This document shows, one piece after another, positions 8,242 through 18,100 of a stretch of DNA of 64,000 nucleotides. The notes under the pieces are model-generated. The model was not told where the DNA came from, made no database searches, and was given only the letters and a program-made list of their open reading frames with translations. Source of the DNA: Winogradskya humida (GTDB lineage: Bacteria; Actinomycetota; Actinomycetes; Mycobacteriales; Micromonosporaceae); NCBI RefSeq assembly GCF_016862215.1, contig NZ_BOMN01000130.1, forward strand, positions 49,022 to 113,021. Direction: 5' to 3'. A program made the translations under genes and the position numbers. Position 1 is the stretch's first letter. Every line of letters begins with the position of its first letter.

Positions 8242-9435
8242 ATGAATGCCCACCCCCCGCAGCACCGTCGGGCCCTCTTCGGACGCCCAATTCTGACAAT
8301 TACCATCGTTCTGGCCGCACTGGTAGGTGCCGGACTCGGTGGCATGGCGCTGGCTGATCGCGACGACGACCCGTCCGCCGCGACGTGGAAGCCGGCCCCC
8401 GCGGCGACGTCCTCCAAGGCGTCAGGAGCCGCCAAGCCGACGACCGAGTCGGCTACTGAGAGTGATGATGCCATTACCTTCTCCGCTACCGGGGACATCA
8501 TCATGGGCAGCGCGCCGAACAAGCTGCCCGCCGGCGACGGCGACGACTTCTTCGACTCGGTGAAGGAGGGGCTCAAGTCCGACCTGGTCATGGGCAACCT
8601 CGAGCAGCCGTTGACGACCGACACCGGCACCTCCAAGTGCGGCTCCCCGGCGCGCGCCAACTGCTTCGCGTTCCGGTCGCCCCCGGCGTACGCCGAGCAC
8701 CTCAAGGACGCCGGCTTCGAGCTGCTCAACACCGCGAACAACCACTCCAGTGACTTCGGGCCCCAGGGTTACGCCAACACGGTCAAGGCGCTGGACGGCG
8801 CCGGGCTCAAGCACACCGGTGCCAAGGGCGAGATCACGGTGGCCGAGGTCAAGGGCGTGAAGGTCGCGGTGGTGGGCTTCTCGCCGTACGCCACGGCGAA
8901 CAACGTGAACGACTACGCCGCCGCCAAGGCCGTGATCGAGGAGGCCAAGGGGCAGGCGGACCTCGTCGTCGTCCAGGTGCACATGGGCGCCGAAGGCTCG
9001 GACAAGGGTCATGTGAAGTCGGGCAGCGAGCTGTTCTTCGGCGAGAACCGGGGCGACCCCAAGAAGTTCGCCCGCACGGTCATCGACGCCGGTGCCGACG
9101 TAGTGGTCGGGCACGGGCCGCACGTGCTGCGGGGCATGGAGTTCTACAAGGGCAAGCTGATCGCCTACAGCCTCGGCAACTTCGCCGGCGGCGGTAAGAC
9201 GCTCAGCCGCACCGGGGTTCTCGGGTACGGCGGCATCCTGCACGTGACCATCACCAAGGACGGAACGTTCAAGGGTGGCAAGTTCCTCTCCACGGCGCTG
9301 AACTCCGTCGGGACGCCGACCCGGGACAGCGAGAACGAGCGGGGCCTGGCGCGCGTCCGGGAGCTCTCCACCGCTGACTTCGGGGACACGGCCGCGGTGA
9401 TCGGTAAGGACGGATCGATCGAACCGCCCGCGTGA
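8242..9435 (+). CDS. CapA-family (poly-gamma-glutamate synthesis-type) metallophosphatase-like protein
   Basis: 397 aa. An N-terminal membrane anchor or signal (about residues 14-34) precedes a low-complexity linker and a CapA domain. CapA hallmarks are FSATGDIIMG, LVMGNLEQPL, FELLNTANNHSSDFG, VVQVHMGAE and VVGHGPHVLRGMEFY. Secreted or membrane-anchored, acting outside the cell. The family is named for capsule poly-glutamate export, but most actinobacterial members are uncharacterised. The ATG at 8242 is chosen because the residues before it (from a GTG at 8179) are unlike a signal sequence. Divergent from crp. Confidence 0.85.
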   Translation: MNAHPPQHRRALFGRPILTITIVLAALVGAGLGGMALADRDDDPSAATWKPAPAATSSKASGAAKPTTESATESDDAITFSATGDIIMGSAPNKLPAGDGDDFFDSVKEGLKSDLVMGNLEQPLTTDTGTSKCGSPARANCFAFRSPPAYAEHLKDAGFELLNTANNHSSDFGPQGYANTVKALDGAGLKHTGAKGEITVAEVKGVKVAVVGFSPYATANNVNDYAAAKAVIEEAKGQADLVVVQVHMGAEGSDKGHVKSGSELFFGENRGDPKKFARTVIDAGADVVVGHGPHVLRGMEFYKGKLIAYSLGNFAGGGKTLSRTGVLGYGGILHVTITKDGTFKGGKFLSTALNSVGTPTRDSENERGLARVRELSTADFGDTAAVIGKDGSIEPPA

Positions 9436-9453
9436 CGACGTACTCTTGGCCGC

Positions 9454-10284
9454 GTGAGTCGTCCCGCAACCTTGCCCGTTTCCGCCGTGCTGGCCCGGTC
9501 AGCGAAGCGGTTCGCCGGGGAGACCCCGATCGGCCGCAAGCGCCGGGCCCGCAAGATGGCCCGGGTGCTCGCCGAGACGCATCCCGACGCGCACTGTGAG
9601 CTCGACTTCGAGACGCCGCTGCAGCTGGCCGTCGCGACCATCCTGTCGGCGCAGTGCACCGACAAGAAGGTCAACGAGGTCACCCCGATCGTCTTCAAGC
9701 GCTACCTCAGCGCGGCTGACTACGCGGCGGCCGACCGGATGGAGATGGAGGCGATCCTCCGGCCGACGGGCTTCTTCCGAGCCAAGACCGACTCGCTGAT
9801 CAAGCTGGGTCAGGCCCTGGAGGAGCGGCACGAGGGCGTCCTGCCGCACACGCTCGAGGAGCTGGTCGCGCTCCCGGGCATCGGGCGCAAGACGGCCAAC
9901 GTGATCCTGGGCAACGCATTCGATGTCCCGGGCATCACCGTCGACACGCACTTCCGCCGGTTGGTCAACCGCTTCGGCTGGGTGCACGAGGAAGACCCGG
10001 TGAAGATCGAGTTCCTGGTCGCCGATCTCATCGAGAAACGCGACTGGACCATGTTCTCGCACCGGATCATCTTCCACGGCCGCCGCGTCTGCCACGCCAA
10101 GAAGCCCGCGTGCGGCGCCTGCAGCCTGGCCACCATGTGCCCGTCATATGGCCTCGGCCCGACCGAGGCAGCCCCCGCCGCGAAGCTCCTGAAGGGCCCC
10201 CGCGCCCGCGAGCTGGCCGTCCAGGTCGGCCTCGACCCCGACCTCGTGCCCGCGGCGGCGATCGCGACCCCGGACGTTCCGTGA
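9454..10284 (+). CDS. nth: Endonuclease III (DNA glycosylase/AP lyase)
   Basis: 276 aa. It has the helix-hairpin-helix with LPGIGRKTANVILG and the catalytic Asp region TVDTHFRRLVNR. A C-terminal [4Fe-4S] cluster loop with C-x6-C-x2-C-x5-C spacing is present (CHAKKPACGACSLATMC). It removes oxidised pyrimidines in base-excision repair. An extra N-terminal ~25 residues and a C-terminal tail make it longer than E. coli Nth, as is normal in actinobacteria. GTG start. Its TGA overlaps the GTG of the next gene (GTGA), so the two are probably translationally coupled. Same order as in mycobacteria. Confidence 0.95.
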   Translation: MSRPATLPVSAVLARSAKRFAGETPIGRKRRARKMARVLAETHPDAHCELDFETPLQLAVATILSAQCTDKKVNEVTPIVFKRYLSAADYAAADRMEMEAILRPTGFFRAKTDSLIKLGQALEERHEGVLPHTLEELVALPGIGRKTANVILGNAFDVPGITVDTHFRRLVNRFGWVHEEDPVKIEFLVADLIEKRDWTMFSHRIIFHGRRVCHAKKPACGACSLATMCPSYGLGPTEAAPAAKLLKGPRARELAVQVGLDPDLVPAAAIATPDVP

Positions 10285-10838
10285 TCCGTGGCTTCCGGTG
10301 GTCGATCGCGCCGATGGCGTTGCTCCTCTCCGCCTGCGCCGCAACCGCAGTGACGCCAACCCCGTCCGTTTCATCCCCCTTTGCGGGCTGCTCCTTCGCG
10401 GGTGGGAACGGCCCCGCGCCAGACCTGCCGGCGGTGACCCTGCCCTGCTTCACCGGCGGCGCCGAGGTAAAGACCGGTGACCTGCGCGGGCCGGCGGTCA
10501 TCAACCTCTGGAGCTCCAACTGCGCCCCGTGCCGCGACGAGTTGCCGGTGATGCAGGCGTTGGCCGACGCGACCACGGGCAAGCTTCAGGTGCTCGGCGT
10601 CGACACCTTCGACACTCGGGACGCGGCCGCGTCGTTCGCCACGGACTTCGGCGTCACGTTCCCCACCCTCTACGACCGCGACCGGAAACTGCTGCTGGGC
10701 CTCGGAAAGACGGCGCTGCCCGTGACCGTGTTCCTCGATGCGGACGGGAAACGCTTCGTCTACACGGGTACGGCGCTGGACAAACCCACCCTTGGGACGC
10801 TCGTGCGCACCCACACCGGTGTGACGGTGACCGGATGA
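10281..10838 (+). CDS. TlpA/ResA-like thioredoxin-fold lipoprotein
   Basis: 185 aa. A signal peptide ends in the lipobox LLLSAC, so the mature protein is probably lipid-anchored outside the membrane. The thioredoxin fold carries the active-site NCAPC (CxxC) after a WSS stretch, followed by a cis-Pro region (ALPVTVFLD). It probably reduces or exchanges disulphides of exported proteins or cytochromes. It is embedded by 4-nt overlaps between nth and the NUDIX gene, matching the mycobacterial order. Confidence 0.88.
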   Translation: MIRGFRWSIAPMALLLSACAATAVTPTPSVSSPFAGCSFAGGNGPAPDLPAVTLPCFTGGAEVKTGDLRGPAVINLWSSNCAPCRDELPVMQALADATTGKLQVLGVDTFDTRDAAASFATDFGVTFPTLYDRDRKLLLGLGKTALPVTVFLDADGKRFVYTGTALDKPTLGTLVRTHTGVTVTG

Positions 10839-11539
10839 GCGCCGGCCTGCCGAGTTGGTGGGAGCCGCTGCTCACGCGGGTCAGCACGGCACGTAGCGAG
10901 GACTTCACGCCTATCCGGCCGCCCAGCAGTGGGGGACGGGCGAGCGCTGTGCTCGTACTCATGGGGGAGGAAAAACCCGGAGAGCCGGACCTGCTGATCC
11001 TGCAGCGGGCCGCGACCATGCGTACCCATGCCGGTCAGCCCGCCTTCCCGGGCGGCGCGGCCGATCCGACGGACCGCGACCCGGCAGCGACCGCTCTGCG
11101 GGAAGCTCAGGAAGAGGTCGGTCTCGACCCGGCGACGGCGACGGTCCTCACGACGCTGCCGGAGCTCTACATCCCGGTCAGCCGATTCGTGGTCACCCCG
11201 GTTCTGGCCTGGTGGCACGCCCCGCACCCGGTCTGGCCCTGCCAGCCCGCGGAGGTCGCGAGGGTCGCCCGGCTGCCCATCGCCGAGCTCGTCGACCCTG
11301 CCAACCGCCTACGGGTACGCCACCCGAGCGGCTGGGTCGGCGACGCGTTCCAGGTCCAGGGCATGCTCGTCTGGGGTTTCACCGCCGGAGTCATCTCGAC
11401 GCTGCTCGATATGGCCGGTTGGAGCGTGCCCTGGGACGCGGGCCGTGTCCTGGGTTTGGAGGGGCTCGATATCCTGCCCCCACGGGGTTCCGACCCGGCC
11501 ACTGCGGCACCGACCGCCTCCGACGAGGTGGTCTCGTGA
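10835..11539 (+). CDS. NUDIX hydrolase, CoA-pyrophosphatase type
   Basis: 234 aa. A NUDIX box of the CoA-pyrophosphatase subtype is visible: GGAADPTDRDPAATALREAQ, followed directly by EEVGL. The REAQEEVGL core carries the metal-binding glutamates. The N-terminal PAFPGG motif is typical of this subgroup. It probably cleaves CoA or a related nucleotide diphosphate. It overlaps the thioredoxin-like gene by ATGA. The gene downstream is marP, as in mycobacteria. Confidence 0.88.
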   Translation: MSAGLPSWWEPLLTRVSTARSEDFTPIRPPSSGGRASAVLVLMGEEKPGEPDLLILQRAATMRTHAGQPAFPGGAADPTDRDPAATALREAQEEVGLDPATATVLTTLPELYIPVSRFVVTPVLAWWHAPHPVWPCQPAEVARVARLPIAELVDPANRLRVRHPSGWVGDAFQVQGMLVWGFTAGVISTLLDMAGWSVPWDAGRVLGLEGLDILPPRGSDPATAAPTASDEVVS

Positions 11540-11561
11540 CCGTCACTTCTATCCTGAGCGA

Positions 11562-12740
11562 GTGCTTGTGGTCGATGGAATCCTGATCCTGCTCATGGTG
11601 GTCTTCGCGATCAGCGGCTACCGGCAGGGTTTCGTCATCGGCGCACTGTCCTTCGGCGGATTCTTCAGCGGCCTGCTCATCGGCCTGCAGATCGGCCCGC
11701 TCATCGCCAACCAGTTCGCGAGCAGCACCACCCGCCTGATCGTGGCCCTGGTGTCCATCTTCGCGCTGGCGGTGCTTGGCCAGACCCTCGCCGGCTGGCT
11801 CGGCACCAAGGTCCGCCGCGCCATCGAGAGCCGCCCCCTGCAACGCCTCGACGACGCGGGCGGCGCGCTGGTCTCGGTCGTGGCGGTGCTCCTGGTCGCC
11901 TGGCTGATCGCGGTCCCGCTCGGCTCGACGCCGTTCCCCGACATCAACCGCCAGGTGCGCAGCAGCTCGGTCCTCAACGGCATCAACTCGCTCATGCCGG
12001 CCGAAGCCCAGGCACTCTCCTCCAGCCTGCGCGAATCCCTCAACACCAACGGCTTCCCCGACGTCTTCGGCGGCCTCACCCGCACCGACGCCCGCGAAGT
12101 GGCCGCACCAGACCCGGCCCTCGCCAAATCCCAGGTGGTCGTCAACTCCCGCAAGTCCGTCATCAAGGTGCTGGGCACGGCCCCGAGCTGCTCCCGTCGC
12201 ATCGAGGGCTCCGGCTTCGTCTACGCCGACGAACGCATCATGACCAACGCCCACGTCGTCGCCGGCACCCGCGACGTCCAGATCGAAACCCAGAACGACA
12301 AACTCGAAGGCAAAGTCGTCGTGTACGACCCGGAGCGCGACCTCGCCGTCATCTACGTCCCCGGCCTCAAAGCCCCGGTCATGCCGTTCGTCAAGAAGCC
12401 CGCCGCCACCGGGGCCAACGCCATCGTCCTCGGCTTCCCCCTCGACGGCCCCTACAACGCCCAGGGCGCCCGGGTCCGCGACGTCAGCAAAATCACCGGC
12501 CCCGACATCTACGACGCCGGCAAGGTCACCCGCGAGATCTACACGATCCGGGCCCTCGTCCAGAGCGGCAACTCCGGCGGCCCCCTGATCGCCCCCAACG
12601 GCGACGTCCTCGGCGTCATCTTCGCCGCCGCGGCCGACGACCGGAACGTCGGCTTCGCGCTCACCGCAGCCGAAGCCGCCGGCACGGCCACCCTCGGCAT
12701 CCAGCGCACCCGAGGCGTCAAAACCGGCGAATGCGCCTGA
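11562..12740 (+). CDS. marP: MarP-like membrane serine protease (CvpA domain plus trypsin-like domain)
   Basis: 392 aa, matching mycobacterial MarP (about 397 aa). The N-terminal CvpA-like region has four membrane segments (about residues 3-130). The extracytoplasmic trypsin-like domain has the triad His in MTNAHVVAG, Asp in ERDLAVIYV and Ser in QSGNSGGPLI. Two Cys (in APSCSRR and near the C-terminal end) may form a disulphide, as in MarP. In Mycobacterium tuberculosis the protein is needed for acid resistance and processes a cell-wall hydrolase. The GTG at 11562 is used because it begins the first hydrophobic segment. A run of nine C follows the stop. Confidence 0.9.
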   Translation: MLVVDGILILLMVVFAISGYRQGFVIGALSFGGFFSGLLIGLQIGPLIANQFASSTTRLIVALVSIFALAVLGQTLAGWLGTKVRRAIESRPLQRLDDAGGALVSVVAVLLVAWLIAVPLGSTPFPDINRQVRSSSVLNGINSLMPAEAQALSSSLRESLNTNGFPDVFGGLTRTDAREVAAPDPALAKSQVVVNSRKSVIKVLGTAPSCSRRIEGSGFVYADERIMTNAHVVAGTRDVQIETQNDKLEGKVVVYDPERDLAVIYVPGLKAPVMPFVKKPAATGANAIVLGFPLDGPYNAQGARVRDVSKITGPDIYDAGKVTREIYTIRALVQSGNSGGPLIAPNGDVLGVIFAAAADDRNVGFALTAAEAAGTATLGIQRTRGVKTGECA

Positions 12741-12796
12741 CCGCCCCCCCCCGTGCGCTGAGCCTGACCGTTTCCCTGTACTGAGAAGAAGGCATC

Positions 12797-13222
12797 ATGC
12801 CGCGGAAGCGGCCAAGCATCCTTCGGCAGACCTCTTTGCCCAAAACGTTGTGGCACGACGTGCCCCACGTGCCGGGCGTCGACAAACGCAGCCAGCATGA
12901 GATCAGCGGCATCGAATGGAGAACGGCTCAGGACTGGGCTCGTGGCGGTCTCTGGCCCGGCGCCGTCGGCGAAGCGCTGAAGGCCTGGCAGCAGATCGTC
13001 GAACAGCCCCGGACACGGGTGTTTCTGCCGTGCGCCTGCTGCGGCCGTCATCCGCGGGCGCTTCTGCAGGAAGCCATGGACGGTCTCACCACGCCCACCG
13101 CTCGGCGCCTGCTGAACCTGATCGGCCCGCTCGACGACGACTTCCGCCGGCACACGCGCATGGATCCACACCAGCCGGGCGGTTCGCCGTGGTGGGAACA
13201 ACGGTTACCGCTTCACGACTGA
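12797..13222 (+). CDS. Hypothetical protein
   Basis: 141 aa, not recognised. An SD-like AGAAGG lies 4-9 nt before the ATG. It is a soluble, basic and Trp-rich protein. The Cys cluster PCACCGRHPR in the middle could bind a metal. A central helical stretch follows (EWRTAQDWARGGLWPGAVGEALKAW). No signal peptide or membrane helix. Its last codons (CTTCACGAC-TGA) resemble the 29-bp repeat that follows, so its 3' end may have been reshaped by repeat expansion. It lies between marP and the ESX locus. Confidence 0.55.
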   Translation: MPRKRPSILRQTSLPKTLWHDVPHVPGVDKRSQHEISGIEWRTAQDWARGGLWPGAVGEALKAWQQIVEQPRTRVFLPCACCGRHPRALLQEAMDGLTTPTARRLLNLIGPLDDDFRRHTRMDPHQPGGSPWWEQRLPLHD

Positions 13223-13361
13223 GGCGGTCCGCTCGGACCTTTCACGACTGCGGTGGTCCGCTGGGACCTTTCGCGACTGGGGTGGTCCGCTCGGACCTTT
13301 CGCGACCGGGGTGGCCCGTTGGGACCTTTCGCGACTGGGGTGGTCCGCTCGGACCTTGGGC
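13222..13361. repeat. 29-bp tandem repeat array (about 5 units), each with a small hairpin
   Basis: Units start at 13222, 13251, 13280, 13309 and 13338 (last one partial). Each has the core GGTCCGCTCGGACCTTT, a 5-bp stem (GGTCC/GGACC) with a 4-nt loop followed by T. Unit 4 has a mismatch in the stem. The array fills the space between the convergent hypothetical gene and mycP, and could act as a set of weak terminators. Confidence 0.85.
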
Positions 13362-13366
13362 GGGGG

Positions 13367-14812
13367 CTAGGTGGCGCCGGCGAAGCGGCGGACCGTTAGT
13401 AACGCTGCCAGCGTGGAGAGCAGGAAGAGGGCTGCGGCGGGCCACCAGGTGTGGGTTTCTGCGGGGGCTTCGGCCTGGCCGCCGGCGATGGCGCTGCCCG
13501 CGTTGGTGCCGGGGACGAGGGCGCCGACCGTTCCCTTGCCGGTGGTGTCCGGGGCTGACTGGGCCTGGCCGCCGGATGCGGGGGCGCTTCCGATGCGGGC
13601 CACACCGGGCGACGCCGTGGTGTCGAGGGGGTTCTGGACGACGGTGGGGAGCTCGGCGGTCAGGGCGCCGGTCGGGTCGACCATGCCGTAGCCGTACTCG
13701 TCGTCGCGGCCGGGGACGCCGCGGTCCTTGGCTGTCTTGAGGATGCGGTTGACCACTTCACCGGCGGGCATCGTGGGCCAGCGGGAACGGATCAGGGCTG
13801 CGGTGGCCGACACCATCGGGGCGGCGAAGCTGGTGCCCTGGACCCGCCAGTAGCCGTCCGGGCGGGCGCCGACGAGCTGGGTCGCTGGGGCGGTCACCAC
13901 GGTTTCCTTGCCGGTGATCGAGCCGGACCAGAGGTCGGTCCCGTCCTTCTCCATGCCCGCCACCGCGATCACGCCGGGCTCGCGGGCCGGATACCAGACG
14001 CCGGTCGAGGTCGAGGTGCTCGCGTTGCCCGTGCAGGCCACCACGACCACGTCCTTGGCGAACGCGTAGTCGAGGGCCGCTGCCAGCGCCGCGCTGCTGC
14101 CGTTGCCACCGAGCGAGAGATTGATGACGCGGGCGCCGTTGTCGACCGCCCAGCGGACTGCCTTTGCCACGATCATCGCGTCGTCGTAGCGGTTCTCGCG
14201 GTCCAGGACCCGCACGGGAAGGATCTTCGCTTTGGGCGCGATGCCCACCACGCCTGCGTTGTCGTCGGAGCGGCCCGCGATGATGGCCGAGACCGTCGTG
14301 CCGTGGCCGACGAGGTCGGTGTCGCCGTCGCCCTCCGGGTCGACCAGGTCGAGGCCCTTGAGTACCTGGCCCTGCAGGTCGACATGGTCGGCGTCGACCC
14401 CGGAATCGATGACGGCGACCGTGACGCCTTCGCCGGTCGAGTAGTTCCACGCGCCCGCGACGTTCAGCGTCTTGAGATGCCACTGCTCAGCCCGCACCGA
14501 ATCGCCGATCACCGGCGCCGCCACCGCCGTGCCCGCCCTCAGCCCACCTGCCGAGCCGCCCAGACCTGTTGCCGGGCCGCCCGAAGCCGTGGCCGAGCCG
14601 TCCAGACCTGTTGCTGAGCCGCCCGAAGCCGTGGCCGAGCCGCCCAGATCCGTTGCCGAGCCGCTTTGTGACGCGGTCGGGACGGTGAGGGCGGGATGGC
14701 CCTGGGCTCGTGGTGTGGGTGGGGCGGAAAGGGCCGGGGCGACGGTGAGGGTGGCGCAGAGGCAGGCGGCTGAGGTCGCGGCTGCGAGGCGGGCCGGGAT
14801 GTGGCCTACCAA
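13367..14812 (-). CDS. mycP: Mycosin (subtilisin-like S8 protease of type VII secretion)
   Basis: 481 aa. A signal peptide (about 1-30) is followed by a Gly/Ser/Ala-rich linker of about 14-residue repeats, then the S8 domain. The catalytic residues are Asp136 (AVIDSGVD), His170 (VGHGTTVS) and Ser328 (QGTSFAAP), with Asn263 as oxyanion residue. One C-terminal membrane helix (about 455-475) anchors it outside the cell. Mycosins are a required part of ESX secretion. The start appears to be TTG. It is downstream of eccC on the same strand, but 365 nt separate them. The linker repeat is unusual for a mycosin. Confidence 0.92.
   Translation of the reverse strand: MVGHIPARLAAATSAACLCATLTVAPALSAPPTPRAQGHPALTVPTASQSGSATDLGGSATASGGSATGLDGSATASGGPATGLGGSAGGLRAGTAVAAPVIGDSVRAEQWHLKTLNVAGAWNYSTGEGVTVAVIDSGVDADHVDLQGQVLKGLDLVDPEGDGDTDLVGHGTTVSAIIAGRSDDNAGVVGIAPKAKILPVRVLDRENRYDDAMIVAKAVRWAVDNGARVINLSLGGNGSSAALAAALDYAFAKDVVVVACTGNASTSTSTGVWYPAREPGVIAVAGMEKDGTDLWSGSITGKETVVTAPATQLVGARPDGYWRVQGTSFAAPMVSATAALIRSRWPTMPAGEVVNRILKTAKDRGVPGRDDEYGYGMVDPTGALTAELPTVVQNPLDTTASPGVARIGSAPASGGQAQSAPDTTGKGTVGALVPGTNAGSAIAGGQAEAPAETHTWWPAAALFLLSTLAALLTVRRFAGAT
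14550..14664. repeat. 42-bp tandem repeat inside mycP
   Basis: About 2.7 copies of a 42-bp unit encoding a 14-residue Gly/Ser/Ala/Thr-rich motif (GSATGLDGSATASG). It forms the linker between the mycosin signal peptide and its protease domain. Confidence 0.8.
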
Positions 14813-15177
14813 CGCGCACCGCCATGCCGGGGCCGTCGCGGAGCAACAGCACCACTACCAGCACCGACGCCACCGCGGCCACCGCCACCACCGCGACCCT
14901 GGGTGATTACCTGGGCCGGGTCATGCCGTGTCTGGCACGCCCTGGCCTCGGGCCGTGCCGCGCGGGACGCGGTGGGCCGGCAAGCATGGGGTCGCGTGGA
15001 AGTGGCCCGCCGCGGGGGGCGGGACGCCTGCGGTGCTTCGCTCACAGCTCTCACTGGTCGGCGTTGCCATTCTCATCATGGGCGGTCGATGGTGGGAGAT
15101 TACTCCGAATCTGCACGTGGGTGCCCTTGTATGTGGACGACTATCGCACCCTTGGTGCGTTCGTCCTGGTGAACGGG
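14813..15177. other. 365-nt gap between eccC and mycP with no convincing gene
   Basis: No reading frame on either strand looks like a protein. One hydrophobic out-of-frame stretch on the minus strand (about 14813-14891, AVAAVASVLVVVLLL) is preceded directly by a stop and has no good start. A short hairpin lies near the eccC stop. The position is where an eccB or eccE gene might be expected, but no remnant can be recognised. Confidence 0.5.
15145..15159 (-). terminator. Short hairpin just after eccC
   Basis: CGCACC-CTT-GGTGCG, a perfect 6-bp stem with a 3-nt loop, 19 nt past the eccC stop codon. No T-tract follows on the minus strand, so terminator activity is uncertain. Confidence 0.3.
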
Positions 15178-18100
15178 TCAGAAGGGCGGAAGGTGCGACA
15201 GCTGGATCAGGCGCAGTCCTTCACGGCGGGTCACCAGACGACCACGTCCTGGCGGCATCGGGGTCGGGCGGGCCTGGCCGATGAGCATGCCCTCGTCGGG
15301 CGGGCCGGACATCACGAGGCCGGGTGAGGAGAGCTCGCGCAGGCGCTGGATCACCGGGTCGTACATGGCTCGGCTGGCACCGCCGGCGCGGCGGGTGACG
15401 ACCAGGTGCAGGCCGACGTCGCGGGCCTGCGGCAGGTATTCCAGGATCGGCTGCAGCGGGTTTGTCGGGCCCGACGCGATGAGGTCGTAGTCGTCGACGA
15501 GTACGAACAGCTCCGGGCCGTTCCACCAGGACCGGTCGCGCAACTGCTGGGCGGTCACGTCGGGGCCGGGCAGGCGGCGTTCCATGTAACCGGCCACGGA
15601 CTGCATGAGCTCGAGGGCCTTCTGCGCCTGGATGCCGTACCCGATGCGGTGTTCGGTCTCCGGCAGGTCCATCAGGCTGCGCCGGTAGTCGACCAGGATG
15701 ATCCGGGCCTCGGTCGGCTGGAACCGGGTGGTGATGGAGGTCGCCAGGGCCCGCAGGAACGACGACTTGCCGCACTCGGCGTCGCCGAACAGCAGGAAGT
15801 GCGGGTCGCTCGCGAAGTCGATCGTGACCGGCTGGAGGTCGGCCTCGGCGATGCCGATCGGCAGGCGCAGACCGGTGCTCGCGTTGAGATCGATGTTCGC
15901 GTAAGGGAACGAGTCGGGCAGCAGACGTACGCGCGGGGCGACGGGGCCGGACCAGTTCGTCGCGATCATCTTGACGAGCTCCGCTGACTCGGCGTTGGCG
16001 AGCTCCGGCCGTACGGTGAGGAAGTGCAGGGCTTTGTTCTTGTCGTTGGGGTGTTCGATGATCCCGCGGCCGGGCTTCTCCGGAACGTTGATGGCCGCGC
16101 GCCGGTTGATCGACGAGTCGGTGGGGTCACCGAGGCGTAGCTCCACCCGCGAGCCGAAGAGGTCGCGGATCGCCGGGCGGTAATCCATCCAGCGGGGTGC
16201 GCTGGTCACGATGTGGATGCCGTAGGACAGACCACGGGTCGCGATGTCGGTGATGACGCTTTCCAGCTCGTCGTAGTCCTTGCGCAGCGTGGTCCAGCCG
16301 TCGATGACCAGGAACACGTCGCCGAACGGATCGGTGTCGGCGCCGTTGTTGAGGCCGGCCTGCGCGGCGCGGCGCTTGCGGTAGGAGCCCATCGAGTCGA
16401 TGCCGAGCTCGCCGAAGCGGCGCTCACGCTGGGAGAGCAGGGTGGAGACCTCGCCGACGGTACGCCGCACACCCACCGAGTCGAGACGCTGCGAGACGCC
16501 ACCGACGTGCGGGAGGTCGCGCAGCATGCCGAGCGAACCGCCGCCGAAGTCGAGGCAGTAGACCTGCACCTCGGCGGGGGTGTGGGTGAGCGCCAGACCG
16601 AGGATCAGCGCGCGCAACGCGCTGGACTTGCCGGACTGCGCGCCTCCGACGATGGCGACGTGACCAGAGCCGCTGGCGAGCTGCAGCCACATGACGTCAC
16701 GAATCTGCTCGCGGGGCTTGTCGATGAGCGCGATCGGCACCTGCAGGGCGCCGTGCAGCTCAGGGTTGGCGAAGGCCAGACCCCGGGCGGCGTCCACGGT
16801 GACCGGGCCGAGCAGCTCGTCGAGCGCGGCCGACTTGGTCAGCGGCGGCAGCCACACCTGGTGCGCCGGCGGGCCTTGGCCGTTGAGCCGGTCGACCATC
16901 ACGTCGAGCACGCTCTCGCCGGCCTGCTCGTCCTCGGGGTTCGGCTTGGCCGGCTTCACCGGTTTCGGTGCTGCAACGTAGTGGGTCGAGTAGGACAGGA
17001 CCTGCGGCGCCGCACCGTCGCGGGACGCGCCGGGACCCCGGCTGCCGGCCTTACGGAAGGTTCCCGAGACGTACGCGGCCTTGAAGCGGATCAGGGGCTC
17101 GGTGCCGAACTTCAGGTAACCGTGACCGGGGGAGCGGGGCAACTCGTAGGCGTCCGGCACGCCAAGCACCGCGCGGGATTCCAGCGCCGAGAACGTCCGC
17201 AGACCGATCCTGTACGACAGGTGGGTGTCGAGGCCACGCAGGCGACCCTCCTCGAGGCGCTGGCTGGCCAGCAGCAGGTGCACGCCGAGCGAACGCCCCA
17301 GCCGTCCGATCTGGACGAACAGGTCGATGAAGTCCGGTTTCGCCGACAGCAGCTCGGAGAACTCGTCACAGATCACCAGCAGCGACGGCAGCGGCGGCAA
17401 CGCGGCGCCACCCGCGCGGGCCTTCTCGTAGTCGCGGAGGCTCGCGTAGTTGCCGGCCTTGCGCAGAAGTTCCTGGCGCCGGATCAGCTCGCCGTCGATG
17501 GCGTCGACCATGCGGTCGACCAGGGGCAGCTCGTCGGCGAGGTTGGTGATGACCGCGGCGGTGTGCGGCAACCGGTCGAGCGAGGAGAACGTCGCGCCAC
17601 CCTTGAAGTCGACGAGGACGAAGTTCAGCACCTCGGACGAGTGGGTGGCGGCGAGGGCGAGCACGAGCGTACGGAGCAACTCGGATTTTCCGGAACCGGT
17701 CGCACCGATCAGCAGGCCGTGCGGACCCATGCCGTCCTGGGCCGACTCCTTGAGGTCGAGCTCGATGGCGGAGCCGTCGGCGCCGAGACCGATCGGCACC
17801 CGCAGCTTGTCGCGGTTGGGCCGCGGCAGCCACGCCTGGGCAACGCTGAACGACTCGGGGTCACCGATGTTGAGCAGCTCGGCGAGGCCCATCTCGGTGG
17901 CCAGCGGGGTGTCCGTCGACTTGGACATGGCGCCCAGCCGCAGCGGGGAGAGCCGGCGCGCGACGGCCTCGGCCTCCTCTTCGCTCAGCCGGTCGGGCAT
18001 ACCCACTTCAGAGGCATGATCCATCGCGTACGTGTGGAGCTCACGCCCGTTGCCCGCGCCCCGCACCTCGAGCACCAGCAGGGAACGGTCGAGCATCCGC

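Noticed and set aside
12741..12796. C9 homopolymer after marP as a phase-variation tract
   Set aside because: It lies after the stop codon, not in a coding or promoter element, so slippage would have no obvious effect.
13222..13361. CRISPR array
   Set aside because: The 29-bp units are directly adjacent with no variable spacers, and no cas genes are near.
14487..14891. Minus-strand reading frame with hydrophobic start (VAVAAVASVLVVVLLL)
   Set aside because: It overlaps the mycP 5' end in another frame, has a stop directly upstream and becomes Arg/Pro/His-rich. It looks like a GC-rich shadow.
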